From positions 1,573,813-1,637,812 of the forward strand of contig NC_023033.1 in assembly GCF_000505665.1 (NCBI RefSeq): DNA of 64,000 nucleotides, in the 5' to 3' direction. The notes beneath the pieces are model-generated. The model saw only the letters and a program-made list of their open reading frames with translations. It made no database searches and was not told the DNA's origin. A program made the position numbers and the translations under genes. Shown piece by piece: positions 8,373 to 18,213 of this stretch. How positions within the stretch are numbered: position 1 is the stretch's first letter; every line of letters starts with the position of its first letter. This DNA comes from Thermosynechococcus sp. NK55a (GTDB lineage: Bacteria; Cyanobacteriota; Cyanobacteriia; Thermosynechococcales; Thermosynechococcaceae).

Positions 8373-9588
8373 TTAACCCAGATTTTCCATTAGCCACTTC
8401 AATGCACGTTTTAAAAAGCTTAAAAAGCCAGTATCATATCCACCAACACAGCAGTGTGGTATAGACCAAGTTGTTAGATAGATTAGTCCAGCAACAATAA
8501 AAATTCGTCTGTAGCGATACTTAATGTTTACTTCGCTTGCAAGAGCAAGACAGAAAAACATAAATATGATGACATGAACCCAGCGACCCCAATCAATTGC
8601 GAGAAGAAAAAGAGGAAATATTGTTGCTATGCTAGCCACAAACAAAATTTCTCGTTCTTTATTCCACCATGTAGTAAATGATAGAGGAAGTAATGCAAGC
8701 CAAAGAAATACAGGGGTAAAGAGAGACCGGTAATCCAAAAGACTTAGCACACGTCTTAGTGCAGTACCGGTATCTTCGCTAAGCCAATCGATAGATCCTT
8801 TACAGATATTGGGATCAAGGTTGCGAGTTGTTAAAGACTGACAAATGGCCTGCGCTAAAGCTTCATTGCCTTTATAGAAAAAAGCGAAAATCAAAATTAC
8901 TGAGCTTGCCGTGGCGAGGATTGAGCTGTAGGCAATAGCAGTACGATTAGTGATAAGTCCATCTTTTGTGCTCACATAAATCAAATAGAAGAAAAACGGT
9001 AGCGTGAAAACAGTTAATTCATGTGAAAGTGCCCCTAAGCTGTAAGCAAGAGATATAAAGGTTAGCTTAAAAGGGGTGACGTTCTTATTGGCATATATCA
9101 GGCAAAAAAAGCAAAGATTAGGAAAACAATAATCTCCTTTCGGAATCCACCTTGCGTGTCGTAGAAAGGGAAGAGCAAAAATGCTGGTGAAAATAGGATT
9201 AAAAGCCAAAATAAACTTCTTTTTTTCGATAATAGAGCTTTAGTACAAGACCAAAAATTAGAGCATAGATAGCTACTTGTGTGACATAGGTTACCCATAA
9301 CAATGGCAAACCAAAGTCTGAGACTTTTAATAAGAAGGTCCCTATTAGTCCTCTTCGTACGATTCCTGCACTGTAATTGATTAGCCAATCACCCGTTTTC
9401 CAGTTGTTTCCACCATTCAAAATTTCTATTGCGTAATAACGACAAAAGTAAGCAAAAAATACCCAAACTACATATGGCGCATATTTTTCTATTTTTGTTT
9501 TGCTGAGCATCTTAGAACAATTTTGCCTTAGAGATGTCATTAGTGCATTAAAGCAGCCAATGAAATCTGTGGCAAGGGGCTGTGTCAT
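8373..9588 (-). pseudogene. Multi-span membrane protein (GT-C-like), two frameshifts
   Basis: One membrane protein of about 400 aa spread over three frames. The 5' part (from ATG 9588, or 9540) has GDWLINYSAGIVRRGLIG, a pattern seen in polytopic proteins of polysaccharide loci. It ends shortly after T7 at 9220-9226. A middle piece runs to A7 at 9104-9110, and the rest continues to 8373. Both joins need one extra base, so each run has lost a base. In coding sense both sit in frame as X_XXX_XXX slippery heptamers. About ten hydrophobic spans. The base composition is more AT-rich than its neighbours, suggesting transfer. Possibly a lipid-linked-sugar glycosyltransferase or polymerase; function unproven. 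Confidence 0.65.
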
Positions 9589-9715
9589 CGTAATTATAAG
9601 CAGCAACACCTCTTGCAGGGGAATAGGTAACAGATTATGAATTCTCTGCTGCTGGGCATGACGCTCAAACGGCGAGCCACTAGAGTAGTAGTGAATCGGT
9701 TTGGGAACCAAAACC

Positions 9716-10675
9716 ATGAATGAGCTCTTTGCTTTGCTGTTTATATTTGGGCTTGGGACCTGGGGTATTCCTAGCTCTGTGCGGATTATCAAACAGGGCA
9801 ATATGGCGCTGGTCGAGCGGTTGGGCAGCTATCACCGTCGCTTGGAACCGGGGTTGAATCTTATAGTTCCCCTCCTTGAGCGGGTAGCCTTTGAGGAAAC
9901 GATTCGGGAAAAGGTCTTAGATATTCCGCCGCAGCAGTGTATCACCCGTGACAATGTAACGATTACCGTGGATGCCGTCGTTTACTGGCGGATTATTAAT
10001 ATGGAGCGCGCCTATTATAGGGTGGAAAACCTGAAAATGGCGATGGTGAATTTGGTGCAAACGCAGATTCGAGCAGAAATGGGGAGGCTAGAACTCGATG
10101 AAACCTTTACCGCTCGTACTCAGGTGAATGAGAATCTCCTACGGGATCTCGATATTGCCACAGATCCGTGGGGCGTGAAGGTGACCCGTGTGGAACTGCG
10201 GGATATTGCCCCCTCGAAGGCGGTCCAAGACTCGATGGAACTGCAAATGTCTGCGGAGCGCAAAAAACGCGCTGCTATTCTCACCTCCGAAGGGGAACGG
10301 GAAGCGGCCATCAACTCTGCTCGCGGTAAAGCAGAAGCTCAAGTGTTAGCCGCCGAGGCAGAACAAAAAGCCGCCATTCTGGCAGCGGAAGCAGAACAAA
10401 AAGTGGTTGTGTTGCGTGCCCAAGCCGAGCGTCAAGATCAGATTTTGCGTGCCCAAGGAACTGCAGAAGCGATGAAGATTATTGCGGCAGCACTGCACGA
10501 AGATCCCAAGACGAAGGAAGCGCTCCAGTTTCTCCTTGCTCAGAGCTATTTGGATATGGGACGCACCATTGGCCACAGTGATAGCAGTAAAGTACTATTT
10601 ATAGATCCGAGCAGTATCCCAGCAACGATTGAGGGTGTAAAGTCCCTAATCGAGCAGTCTCCCCGCGAGGTATAG
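9716..10675 (+). CDS. SPFH/Band-7 protein (stomatin/paraslipin-like)
   Basis: 319-aa membrane-anchored SPFH protein. An N-terminal hydrophobic segment (residues ~1-20) is followed by the Band-7 domain ([20 protein letters not shown]...) and a long Ala/Glu-rich coiled coil with a repeat of [11 protein letters not shown] (about residues 195-250). Such proteins form ring oligomers on membranes and act as scaffolds for proteases or lipid domains. I prefer the ATG at 9716 to the TTG at 9701. It is transcribed divergently from the broken membrane protein and lies 3 bp before purS, so it may head the pur transcript. Confidence 0.85.
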   Translation: MNELFALLFIFGLGTWGIPSSVRIIKQGNMALVERLGSYHRRLEPGLNLIVPLLERVAFEETIREKVLDIPPQQCITRDNVTITVDAVVYWRIINMERAYYRVENLKMAMVNLVQTQIRAEMGRLELDETFTARTQVNENLLRDLDIATDPWGVKVTRVELRDIAPSKAVQDSMELQMSAERKKRAAILTSEGEREAAINSARGKAEAQVLAAEAEQKAAILAAEAEQKVVVLRAQAERQDQILRAQGTAEAMKIIAAALHEDPKTKEALQFLLAQSYLDMGRTIGHSDSSKVLFIDPSSIPATIEGVKSLIEQSPREV

Positions 10676-10678
10676 TCC

Positions 10679-10948
10679 ATGGCACAATTTCGGGCACAGG
10701 TTTTTGTTACGCTGCGACCATCAGTGTTAGATCCCGCAGGAGTTGCCGTACAGGCGGGGATTCATCATCTGGGCTATACAAATGTGCAATCGGTGCGCAT
10801 TGGCAAACTAGTAGAACTCACCCTAGAGGCCCGCGATCGCGCCACTGCTGAGGTACAACTCACCCACATTGCCGATCAACTGTTAGCCAATCCCGTGATT
10901 GAAACCTTTCGCATTGAATTGCAGGAGCTGGCGACTGCCGCAGAGTAG
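10679..10948 (+). CDS. purS: PurS, FGAM synthase small subunit
   Basis: 89-aa PurS, the dimeric linker subunit of the three-part formylglycinamidine ribonucleotide synthase (PurS/PurQ/PurL), fourth step of purine synthesis. The sequence starts AQFRAQVFVTLRPSVLDPAG and has the family pattern VxSVRIGKLVELTLE and LLANPVIETFRI. Length is typical. It follows the Band-7 gene by 3 bp, and purQ comes one gene later, separated by an unknown ORF. Confidence 0.93.
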   Translation: MAQFRAQVFVTLRPSVLDPAGVAVQAGIHHLGYTNVQSVRIGKLVELTLEARDRATAEVQLTHIADQLLANPVIETFRIELQELATAAE

Positions 10949-10953
10949 GCACG

Positions 10954-11559
10954 ATGTTCAACTGGTGGGATGATCTATTAGCCAGTATCGAGGCGGGCAT
11001 CAAGGCCGGCATTGAATCGGGATTGCAGTCCTTGGCCCACACCCTTGCCCCTTTGCTGCAAGTGCCGGAAGCCACAGCTCCCTTCCAGCGCATTGCCTTC
11101 TTTCGGGCGGGTGTGGATCAACCGATCGCTGGCCCTGGCATTAGAGTCGAAGGTGCTGCTTGGTGTCTGGCGTCCCACTGGCCGCAGAGAATTCCCCTCT
11201 TTGAACTCCCGGAAGCCCATCTGTGGCTGGAAGTGCCCTCTGCCCAAGGGGGAGATCAACTGCTCCTGTGCCGTGCTTTAGTCAAAACCGGGAGCTTGCC
11301 CGAGGGGGCACAACTGTTCCTCAGCCGCAGTCAACCCTTGGGTTGGACATTTTCGCGCACGGTTTCCCTCGTGGGCGATCGCGACTGGCATCTGTGCGAA
11401 GTGCCTTTTCACCTCAAACCAGAACTCCAGACCCCCGGCTTGATTAAAATTGGGGTGGAATTCATGGGACGCGGTGTGGTCTGGCTACGGGATATTGAGC
11501 TGCTCCATGCCCCCGCCAAGTTAAAGCCAATTACTGATGTGATGGATGGATTGCTGTGA
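10954..11559 (+). CDS. Unknown protein between purS and purQ (201 aa)
   Basis: 201-aa soluble protein that I do not recognise. The first ~35 residues form an amphipathic Ala/Gly/Leu helix (WWDDLLASIEAGIKAGIESG). The remainder is beta-rich with Trp, Pro and acidic residues (LFELPEAHLWLEVPSA, IKIGVEFMGRGVVWLRDIEL), which suggests a jelly-roll or carbohydrate-binding-like fold. No signal peptide or cysteine motif is seen. It starts 5 bp after purS and its TGA overlaps the GTG of purQ (GTGA), so it is translated with the purine genes. Any role in purine synthesis is inferred only from position. Confidence 0.75.
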   Translation: MFNWWDDLLASIEAGIKAGIESGLQSLAHTLAPLLQVPEATAPFQRIAFFRAGVDQPIAGPGIRVEGAAWCLASHWPQRIPLFELPEAHLWLEVPSAQGGDQLLLCRALVKTGSLPEGAQLFLSRSQPLGWTFSRTVSLVGDRDWHLCEVPFHLKPELQTPGLIKIGVEFMGRGVVWLRDIELLHAPAKLKPITDVMDGLL

Positions 11560-12281
11560 GTCATGGCCTAAACGTAGGGATTGTCGTTTTTCCCGGATCT
11601 AATTGCGATCGCGATGTGGCCTACGTCACCAGTGAAATTCTCCAGTGGCCCACGCAACTGCTATGGCACGAGGAGACCGATCTGCGGGGTTACGATTTGA
11701 TTGTGCTGCCGGGGGGCTTTAGTTTTGGCGATTATTTGCGCTGTGGGGCGATCGCCCGCTTCTCACCCATCATGGCCGCCGTCAAAGACCATGCCGCCGC
11801 TGGCAAATGGGTGCTCGGCATTTGTAATGGCTTTCAAATTCTGACGGAGGCAAAACTGCTGCCGGGTGCCCTCGTGCGCAATCGGGACTTGCACTTTATT
11901 TGCGATCGCGTCCATTTGCGCTTAGAAGCCAAAGAGCGGCCATGGCTACAGGCCTATGGCGATAAGACCGTGATTCGCTTGCCCATTGCCCATGGTGAAG
12001 GCTGCTACTATGCCGATCCTGCCACCCTCGCCGAACTGGAAGCCAACCGCCAAGTCCTCTTTCGCTACGCTGATGCCCAAGGGAATGTTACCCCTGAAAG
12101 TAATCCCAATGGTTCGCTCAACAATATCGCAGGTATTTGCAATGCTGCCGGCAATGTCTTGGGAATGATGCCCCACCCTGAACGTGCCGCTGACCCTGCC
12201 TTGATCAGCTCCCCCAGTGAACATACCCTGGAGGGCCTACAATTGTTTCAGTCACTACTAGGGGCCCCTGTCGGTTGCTAG
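11556..12281 (+). CDS. purQ: PurQ, FGAM synthase glutaminase subunit
   Basis: 241-aa class I glutamine amidotransferase that supplies ammonia to PurL. Seen: N-terminal [15 protein letters not shown], oxyanion-loop [15 protein letters not shown], nucleophile Cys in [13 protein letters not shown], and the His/Glu pair in [11 protein letters not shown]. The start is a GTG at 11556 overlapping the previous stop; a start beginning [10 protein letters not shown] fits the family's usual N-terminus. purL is not in the window. Confidence 0.95.
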   Translation: MSHGLNVGIVVFPGSNCDRDVAYVTSEILQWPTQLLWHEETDLRGYDLIVLPGGFSFGDYLRCGAIARFSPIMAAVKDHAAAGKWVLGICNGFQILTEAKLLPGALVRNRDLHFICDRVHLRLEAKERPWLQAYGDKTVIRLPIAHGEGCYYADPATLAELEANRQVLFRYADAQGNVTPESNPNGSLNNIAGICNAAGNVLGMMPHPERAADPALISSPSEHTLEGLQLFQSLLGAPVGC

Positions 12282-12309
12282 AGGAACAGTGCTCAGCTAA
12301 TGCATCTCC

Positions 12310-12939
12310 ATGGAGCCGCTGCTGTCTTATCTGGTGGGAGCGATTGCAGCCCTCTTTCCCATTGTTGATCCCATTGGGGCTATTCCCATTTTCTATGCCC
12401 TAACTGCCAAGCAATCTCACCAACGCCGTTGCCAGCAAGCAAAACAGGTGGCCCTCAACGTGGCCGCGGTGCTGACGGTTTTCTTTCTCATGGGAAAAGG
12501 GCTGCTTGCCTTCTTTGGCATCTCTCTGCCGGTGGTACGTATTGCTGGTGGCTTGATTGTTAGCCATACTGCTTGGCAGATGGTGACATCTCAGGACCGG
12601 TTGACCCATCGGGAGCAAACGGAAGCGGCAGATAAGGCGGACATCTCCCTAACCCCTATGGCTGTTCCCCTCCTCAGCGGCCCGGGGGCGATCGCCATGA
12701 CCATTAGCCTCTCTACGCGCTGTCATACCTGGCTAGAATATCTAGGGGCGTGGTTGGGGATTTTGTTGTTGAGCGCGATGGTTTACTTCCTTTTGATCTT
12801 GGGAGAACCCCTCAGTCAAGCCTGGGGAATTACCGGTCGGGGAGCCTTGACACGACTATTGGGCTTTTTCATTCTGGCGATCGCCGTCCAGTTCATTGCC
12901 GATGGCAGTCTGGCGCTCCTCCAACCCTTGTTGCGCTAG
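12310..12939 (+). CDS. MarC-family membrane protein
   Basis: 209-aa protein with six hydrophobic spans. It has the MarC/NAAT signature: FPIVDPIGAIPIFYALT near the N-terminus and MAVPLLSGPGAIAMTI in the second half. MarC proteins were once linked to multiple antibiotic resistance, but that role is disputed and the physiological substrate is not settled. It lies 28 bp after purQ on the same strand. Confidence 0.85.
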   Translation: MEPLLSYLVGAIAALFPIVDPIGAIPIFYALTAKQSHQRRCQQAKQVALNVAAVLTVFFLMGKGLLAFFGISLPVVRIAGGLIVSHTAWQMVTSQDRLTHREQTEAADKADISLTPMAVPLLSGPGAIAMTISLSTRCHTWLEYLGAWLGILLLSAMVYFLLILGEPLSQAWGITGRGALTRLLGFFILAIAVQFIADGSLALLQPLLR

Positions 12940-12991
12940 CGTACTTCGTCCTCTTGTCAATCTTTCGTCAATCGCTATCCAATCCATCCAA

Positions 12992-13714
12992 ATGCCCATT
13001 TTTGCGACCAAGGGTGCCCACGTTTACCAACTGCACCAACTCACGGCAACGGTGAACCTCTACGACGCCTCCAGGGGCGATCGCTTGGCAACCCAAGGGG
13101 CAGCAGGACGGTTTCTCTGGGTATCTGCTTTGGCGTCTGAACGGACCCACGTACAACTGGCGGAGGATGAATACTGGGGCTGGTTGGATGCAGAGGATTA
13201 CTGCCATCTCACACCCGCGACTCAGCCCTATCAACCCATTGCCCGCGATCGCGCGGACATCGAGGCTGTCCTTGAAGAGGTTATTGCCTTTTGCTTGGCG
13301 GCACAGCAAGTCCCCCATGAATATCTCTGGGGAGGAACCGTCGCCCCCCACTACGACTGTTCTGGCTTGATGCAGGCCAGTTTTGCCAGTCAAGGCATTT
13401 GGCTACCGCGGGATGCTTATCAGCAGGAGGCCTTTGCCACCCCTTTAGGGAGCAACTCGATTGCGGAAACCCTACCCCAACTTCAGCGGGGCGATCTGGT
13501 CTTTTTCGGCAGCTGTGAAAAGGCGACCCATGTGGGCCTCTATCTGGGGCAGGGGCAGTATATTCATAGCTCTGGCAAGGAATACGGCCGCAATGGCATT
13601 GGCATTGATACCCTCTTCCCCAGTGAGGATCCCGTGAGCATTGCCTATCAGCGGCAGTTTCGCGGTGGTGGCCGCATTGAGTATAGCTATCTGCCCCTAG
13701 CGACCCATCCCTAG
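12992..13714 (+). CDS. NlpC/P60 cysteine peptidase with SH3-like N-terminus
   Basis: 240-aa cell-wall peptidase. Residues ~1-75 resemble a bacterial SH3 domain (GAHVYQLHQLTATVNLYD...EDEYWGWLDAEDY). The NlpC/P60 domain follows with the catalytic Cys in HYDCSGLMQASF, the His in KATHVGLYLG, and GDLVFFGS between them. Such enzymes cut stem peptides of peptidoglycan (gamma-D-Glu-diamino acid bonds). No signal peptide is evident at the ATG at 12992. A longer reading from 12896 would overlap marC and lacks family resemblance. The 3' end overlaps guaB3 (convergent) by 18 bp. Confidence 0.85.
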   Translation: MPIFATKGAHVYQLHQLTATVNLYDASRGDRLATQGAAGRFLWVSALASERTHVQLAEDEYWGWLDAEDYCHLTPATQPYQPIARDRADIEAVLEEVIAFCLAAQQVPHEYLWGGTVAPHYDCSGLMQASFASQGIWLPRDAYQQEAFATPLGSNSIAETLPQLQRGDLVFFGSCEKATHVGLYLGQGQYIHSSGKEYGRNGIGIDTLFPSEDPVSIAYQRQFRGGGRIEYSYLPLATHP

Positions 13715-14860
13715 TTTTTGCGCTTTTTGATAGACCTTACCTTCCGTGAGGAGGGAAGGAGCAATGACGATCTCCACCTGCTGCATTTCCCGCAGATCCT
13801 TGGCCCCAAGGGTTCCCATACTGGTTTGCAACGCCCCAAGGAAGTTGTGGGTTCCATCGTCCAACTGGGCAGGTCCCCGCAGAATCTGCTCAAGGGTACC
13901 TGTGGTGCCCACATGAATGCGCGTCCCCCGAGGCAGGACAGGACTAGGCGTGGCCATACCCCAGTGATAACCGCGACCGGGGGCTTCTTTAGCACGGGCA
14001 AAGGGCGACCCCATCATCACTGCATCTGCGCCGCAGGCAATACATTTGCAGACATCGCCACCGGTGACAAGGCCGCCATCGGCAATCACAGGCACATAGC
14101 GTTGCGTCTGTTCAAAATAGGCGTCCCGTGCTGCTGCACAGTCGGCGATCGCCGTCACTTGAGGCACGCCCACCCCAAGCACGCCACGGGAGGTACAGGC
14201 CGCCCCTGGACCGATTCCCACCAGAATTGCCGCCGCGCCACAGTGCATAAGACTGAGAGCCACCTCATAGGTGACACAGTTCCCCAAAATAACGGGCATC
14301 GGCATCCGCTCACAAAAGGCAGCCAAGTCTAGGGGATCTGTCCCCTCAGGCGCAAGGTGAGCCGGTGAGACAACGGTTGCTTGCACAAAGAGCAAATCCG
14401 CCCCTGCCGCTGCCACAACATCACCAAAACGACTGGCCCCCGCTGGAGTTAAACTGACAGCAGCAATCCCCCCTTGGGATTTGATTTCTTGAATGCGTTT
14501 TTCAATGAGCTGGGGTTGAATTGGCTGCGCATACAACTGCTGCATCAGGGGCACAAATTCATCCACACTGACGCTGGCAATGCGTTCGAGAATCGGTGCG
14601 GGATCTTCGTAGCGGGTTTGAAGCCCCTCAAGATTGAGGACGCCCAGTGCCCCCATTTGGCTGAGTTTGACGGCCATGGTAACATCCACGACCCCATCCA
14701 TGGCACTGGCAATAATCGGAATTTCCCGTTCAATGGCACCAATGCGCCAGCGGGTATCCACCAATTGAGGATCAAGGGTGCGGTTGCCGGGGACAAGGGC
14801 AATTTCATCAATACCGTAGGCGCGGCGGGCGGTGCGATGTCCGCCTAGTTGAATTGTCAT
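13697..14860 (-). CDS. guaB3: GuaB3 family IMP dehydrogenase-related protein
   Basis: 387-aa (beta/alpha)8 barrel of the GuaB3 clade, found in cyanobacteria and actinobacteria beside true GuaB. Seen: phosphate loop and catalytic Cys in [45 protein letters not shown], and no CBS insert, which explains the short length. IMP dehydrogenase activity is expected; I cannot prove it from sequence. The N-terminus [20 protein letters not shown] is typical and fixes the start. Confidence 0.9.
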   Translation of the reverse strand: MTIQLGGHRTARRAYGIDEIALVPGNRTLDPQLVDTRWRIGAIEREIPIIASAMDGVVDVTMAVKLSQMGALGVLNLEGLQTRYEDPAPILERIASVSVDEFVPLMQQLYAQPIQPQLIEKRIQEIKSQGGIAAVSLTPAGASRFGDVVAAAGADLLFVQATVVSPAHLAPEGTDPLDLAAFCERMPMPVILGNCVTYEVALSLMHCGAAAILVGIGPGAACTSRGVLGVGVPQVTAIADCAAARDAYFEQTQRYVPVIADGGLVTGGDVCKCIACGADAVMMGSPFARAKEAPGRGYHWGMATPSPVLPRGTRIHVGTTGTLEQILRGPAQLDDGTHNFLGALQTSMGTLGAKDLREMQQVEIVIAPSLLTEGKVYQKAQKLGMGR

Positions 14861-14972
14861 GGTGTTCCTCGCAGTTGGTAGGCTAAATGATCAAGTACCG
14901 TGTCTGAGTTGTTGTGGACAGTGGAACAAATTTACAAAAATTTACAACACCTTGACAAGCCATGCCTTGGCG

Positions 14973-15863
14973 CTAGTTCAATGGTGGGTTGGGCGATCGC
15001 CGAACCGGGCGAAAGGAAGTCGGACGCGGTGCTGGGGGCGATGAAGCGGCGCGCTGGGGGCGGGCTAGCCGTGCCTTGGCCTTGGCTTTCTTGGACTTCT
15101 TGATTTTGCGCGGGGGCAGAATACCCACTGTGGTTGCCTCCTGGACCACTAAACTTGTTCCCTGTCGTTGCACCTGAAAGTCCCAAAAGTACCCCGGCGA
15201 CTTCATGGGCACGGTTCCTGTGAGTTTCAGTTTGAAGGCTTTGGGTTTTTCGCCCCGCCGGCGCGGCAACTGCTGGATTTTAACGACGACAAAGTTCTTT
15301 TCTTGGGAGTTGAAGATCACTTCTCCCCGTACAGAAAAGTAACCGTCATTGACGCCGGGATCCACTGCTGTGGCATTGGCCTGTTGCAGGCGCTCCGGTT
15401 CCCATACGCCCACAATTTGCAGGTGCAGTTTCACCGCTGCTTTGTCTTTGTCAGCATTACGGGTGCGAGGGTAGACTACCCAGAGGTGGGGTTCATTCAA
15501 GTCGAGATATTTTTTAATCAGGTTCATCACCTGCCCCAAGAGGACGGTTTCAATTTCCACCCCATCCTCGGTAATCATTACCCCTCGGTTGAACTCCTGC
15601 TCCGAAGCGGGTACATAGCGACCTCGCACAACCCCGATCGCCCGATATTGCATCCGTTCACTGGGGGGTGGGATGGGTTGGGGGTGGGCAGGAAGATCCG
15701 GTTGCCTAGAAATGGGTTCTTCAGGAGCGGCATTGACCTTGGGCAGTGAGCTACCCGCTGCAGCAACACCGAGAATTTCTGGGCGAGGCTTGGTTTCTAA
15801 ATCAGGGGCAGGCGCTGGGGTCTTCTTGGTGCGGGGGCGCTTGGCCGGCGGTTCAGCAGTCAT
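14973..15863 (-). CDS. Conserved hypothetical basic protein (296 aa)
   Basis: Protein with disordered Pro/Lys-rich ends and a compact centre. The first ~75 residues are Pro/Ala/Lys-rich. The centre (about residues 80-235) has MQYRAIGVVRGRYVPASEQEF, GVMITEDGVEIETVLLGQV and PHLWVVYPRTRN, suggesting a small beta-rich, possibly OB-like, domain. The tail is very basic (KKSKKAKAKARLARPQR), which would suit nucleic-acid binding. I do not recognise a named family. The start ATG at 15863 is preferred to 15890. A 7-bp perfect inverted repeat lies 39 bp upstream of this start. Confidence 0.7.
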   Translation of the reverse strand: MTAEPPAKRPRTKKTPAPAPDLETKPRPEILGVAAAGSSLPKVNAAPEEPISRQPDLPAHPQPIPPPSERMQYRAIGVVRGRYVPASEQEFNRGVMITEDGVEIETVLLGQVMNLIKKYLDLNEPHLWVVYPRTRNADKDKAAVKLHLQIVGVWEPERLQQANATAVDPGVNDGYFSVRGEVIFNSQEKNFVVVKIQQLPRRRGEKPKAFKLKLTGTVPMKSPGYFWDFQVQRQGTSLVVQEATTVGILPPRKIKKSKKAKAKARLARPQRAASSPPAPRPTSFRPVRRSPNPPLN

Positions 15864-15901
15864 GGCAATTCTCGCAAACAGTCTAAACACCCATTGAGTA
15901 A

Positions 15902-15917
15902 CTGTTCAGATGAACAG
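15902..15917. promoter_or_regulatory. Perfect 7-bp inverted repeat CTGTTCA-GA-TGAACAG
   Basis: A perfect dyad of two 7-bp arms separated by 2 bp, upstream of the 296-aa hypothetical gene. It fits an operator for a dimeric repressor. It formally matches the enterobacterial LexA pattern CTG-N10-CAG, but cyanobacterial LexA is known to use a different box, so no regulator is assigned. Confidence 0.35.
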
Positions 15918-16017
15918 GCCACGGCAATTCTCAATTGGGGTACTCTCAATTATGCGTTGCTACTGGGAGCTAAGCAACACTTTTATTCCTGCCAAAATTC
16001 CTGCCAAACTTTGAGAA

Positions 16018-18210
16018 CTATGGGGCTGATGGAACGCTCTCAGTTTGGACAATTGCCCCAAAATCGCCAATAATTGCCGCACAGTTGCGCAACAGACCAA
16101 GGAGGGCTAAACGATTGGCACGCACTGTCGCATCCTCTGCCATCACCAGCACACTTTCTTCCCCATCGAAGAAGCGACTGACAATCGGGGCAAGGCTGAC
16201 TAAAGCATCCACAATTTGGCCATAGGCACGCTGCCCCTGGGCCTGTTGCACCGTTGGCAAGATGTCCTTGAGGGCGCTGTAGAATTCCTTTTCAATGGGG
16301 GCTTCAAGGTGCTTGGCCTTGACTGCGCGGATATTTAGGCAGTCTGTCCCTAGGGTGCCTTGGCGTGCTAAGCGAGCGGCGCGGTTCACCGTGGGGTAAA
16401 TGGCCATGAGGTCACCAGATTGGCGCAGTTTTTGCAGAAACTGGGCGCGATCGCGGGCATCAACCACATCCTGGAGGGCACGAGTCTGCAACTCCGGCTG
16501 ATCCTCTGGAATCACCGCATTCACCAAGTCATACTCAATGCCTAGGTCTTCTTGAAGAAGTGTCCGCAGCCGTTGGCTAAAAAACTGCCGCAGTTGCTGC
16601 TCTAAATCAGCGGCACTGAGCTTGGCAGCAAATTGGCGACAAAAGGCTTGGGCATACTCCTGTAGCAGAGCGAGGAGATTTAGGTGGTGTTCCCCCTGCC
16701 AGAGGATGGTGATTACCCCATTGGCTGCCCGCCGTAGGGCAAAAGGATCCGAAGAACCCGTGGGACAGAGGCCGAGGCCAAAGAGGCAGACTAGGGTATC
16801 CAAGCGATCAGCCAATCCCACCACCTGGCCCGTGAGACTTTGGGGCAGGCGATCGCCAGCAAAACGAGGCAGATAATGTTCAAAAATTCCCATGGCCACC
16901 GCTGGGGCTTCCCCAGAGACCCTGGCATAGACTTGTCCCATATAGCCCTGCAGTTCAGGAAATTCCCCCACCATCTGCGTCACTAGATCCGCTTTGCATA
17001 GACAAGCCGTGCGCTCAATGGCAGCAATATCCGCAGCCGCACAATTTAAAGCGGTTGCAATTTGGCGAGCCAAGGCGGTTAGCCGCTTCACTTTGTCCGC
17101 CATCGATCCCAATTCATCTTGGAAGGTCACCGTGGCTAGTTTCCCGCAGTAGTGCTCTAGGGGCTGTGCCGTATCCGCCCTGTAGAAGAACTCAGCATCC
17201 GCTAGGCGGGCCCGAATCACCCGCTCATTCCCAGCGCGAATCAAGGAAGTGGCCGCCGGATCGCCATTGCTAATCGTGATGAACACCGGCAGCAGGGCTT
17301 GGCGAGTCGCATCGGTGTACACGGGAAAATACCGCTGATGGGACACCAATACGGTGGTAATCACCTCAAGGGGCAGAGCAAGAAACCGCGCTTCAAAACT
17401 CCCCAAGACTGCTGTTGGCCATTCCACAAGGTGGGTGACTTCCTCCAAAAGGGGCACTTCTAAATCCACCCATCCCGCGGCCTCCGCAGCAAGGGCAGCA
17501 ATTTGCTCGCGAATCCGTTGCTGGCGGGCTTCTGGATCCACCAAGACCCCTGCCTTTTCAAGGGCAGATGCGTAGTCTTGGGCATGGCTGAGGGCAATGG
17601 CGCCTTGGGAAAGCACCCGATGGCCATAGGTGGTGCGATCGCTGGCAATGGACACAGAATGGCTTTCCAAAACCAAGGGCAACACCTGCTCATCCCACAG
17701 CAACACCAACCAGCGAATGGGACGCGAAAAGCGCAGATCGCCATCTCCCCAGCGCATGAAGCGAGGGCCCTCAAGGGCAGCAATCCACTGTTGCGCCAAC
17801 TCGGTCAAGAGTTGAGGGGTTGGTTGGCCGGGGCGAATCTGTTTGAGATAGACCACCTCCCCCTTTTCCGTGGCGCGGATTTCAATTTCCTCGAGACTGC
17901 CTTGGCGCGATCGCAGGAACCCCAATAGCGCAGGGGTGGGTTCCCCCTCCCGAAAGGCCACGGTGGCCGCTGGCCCTTTGATCTCAATTGCTTGATCCGG
18001 CTGCTGGGGCGGCAACCCCTCAATCAGTACTGCTAAGCGGCGCGGGGTTGCCCAGACGTTGACCTCTGCCGTGAGTCCCCGTTCCTTAAGGGTTTGGGGG
18101 ATCAGGGTGCGCCACTGCCGCAGGGCACTACTGACAAAGCGGGCGGGCAGATCCTCAGTGCCCACCTCCAAGAGGAAGGTATGCAGTGATGACTGGGGCA
18201 TGGTGACCAT
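16018..18210 (-). CDS. glyS: Glycyl-tRNA synthetase beta subunit
   Basis: 730-aa beta chain of the alpha2beta2 glycyl-tRNA synthetase. N-terminal TFLLEVGTEDLPARFV, the RFMRWGDGDLRFSRPIRW region, and the C-terminal anticodon-binding part with FFDGEESVLVMAEDATVRANRLALL are all characteristic. The beta subunit binds tRNA; the alpha subunit (glyQ) is not in this window. An ATG at 18201 (MPQSSLHTFLL) could be the real start in place of 18210. It lies 3 bp after pnp on the same strand. Confidence 0.93.
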   Translation of the reverse strand: MVTMPQSSLHTFLLEVGTEDLPARFVSSALRQWRTLIPQTLKERGLTAEVNVWATPRRLAVLIEGLPPQQPDQAIEIKGPAATVAFREGEPTPALLGFLRSRQGSLEEIEIRATEKGEVVYLKQIRPGQPTPQLLTELAQQWIAALEGPRFMRWGDGDLRFSRPIRWLVLLWDEQVLPLVLESHSVSIASDRTTYGHRVLSQGAIALSHAQDYASALEKAGVLVDPEARQQRIREQIAALAAEAAGWVDLEVPLLEEVTHLVEWPTAVLGSFEARFLALPLEVITTVLVSHQRYFPVYTDATRQALLPVFITISNGDPAATSLIRAGNERVIRARLADAEFFYRADTAQPLEHYCGKLATVTFQDELGSMADKVKRLTALARQIATALNCAAADIAAIERTACLCKADLVTQMVGEFPELQGYMGQVYARVSGEAPAVAMGIFEHYLPRFAGDRLPQSLTGQVVGLADRLDTLVCLFGLGLCPTGSSDPFALRRAANGVITILWQGEHHLNLLALLQEYAQAFCRQFAAKLSAADLEQQLRQFFSQRLRTLLQEDLGIEYDLVNAVIPEDQPELQTRALQDVVDARDRAQFLQKLRQSGDLMAIYPTVNRAARLARQGTLGTDCLNIRAVKAKHLEAPIEKEFYSALKDILPTVQQAQGQRAYGQIVDALVSLAPIVSRFFDGEESVLVMAEDATVRANRLALLGLLRNCAAIIGDFGAIVQTESVPSAP

Positions 18211-18213
18211 GGG

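Noticed and set aside
15902..15917. LexA box reading of the CTG-N10-CAG dyad
   Set aside because: Cyanobacterial LexA is not known to use the enterobacterial box, and the neighbour is not an SOS gene.
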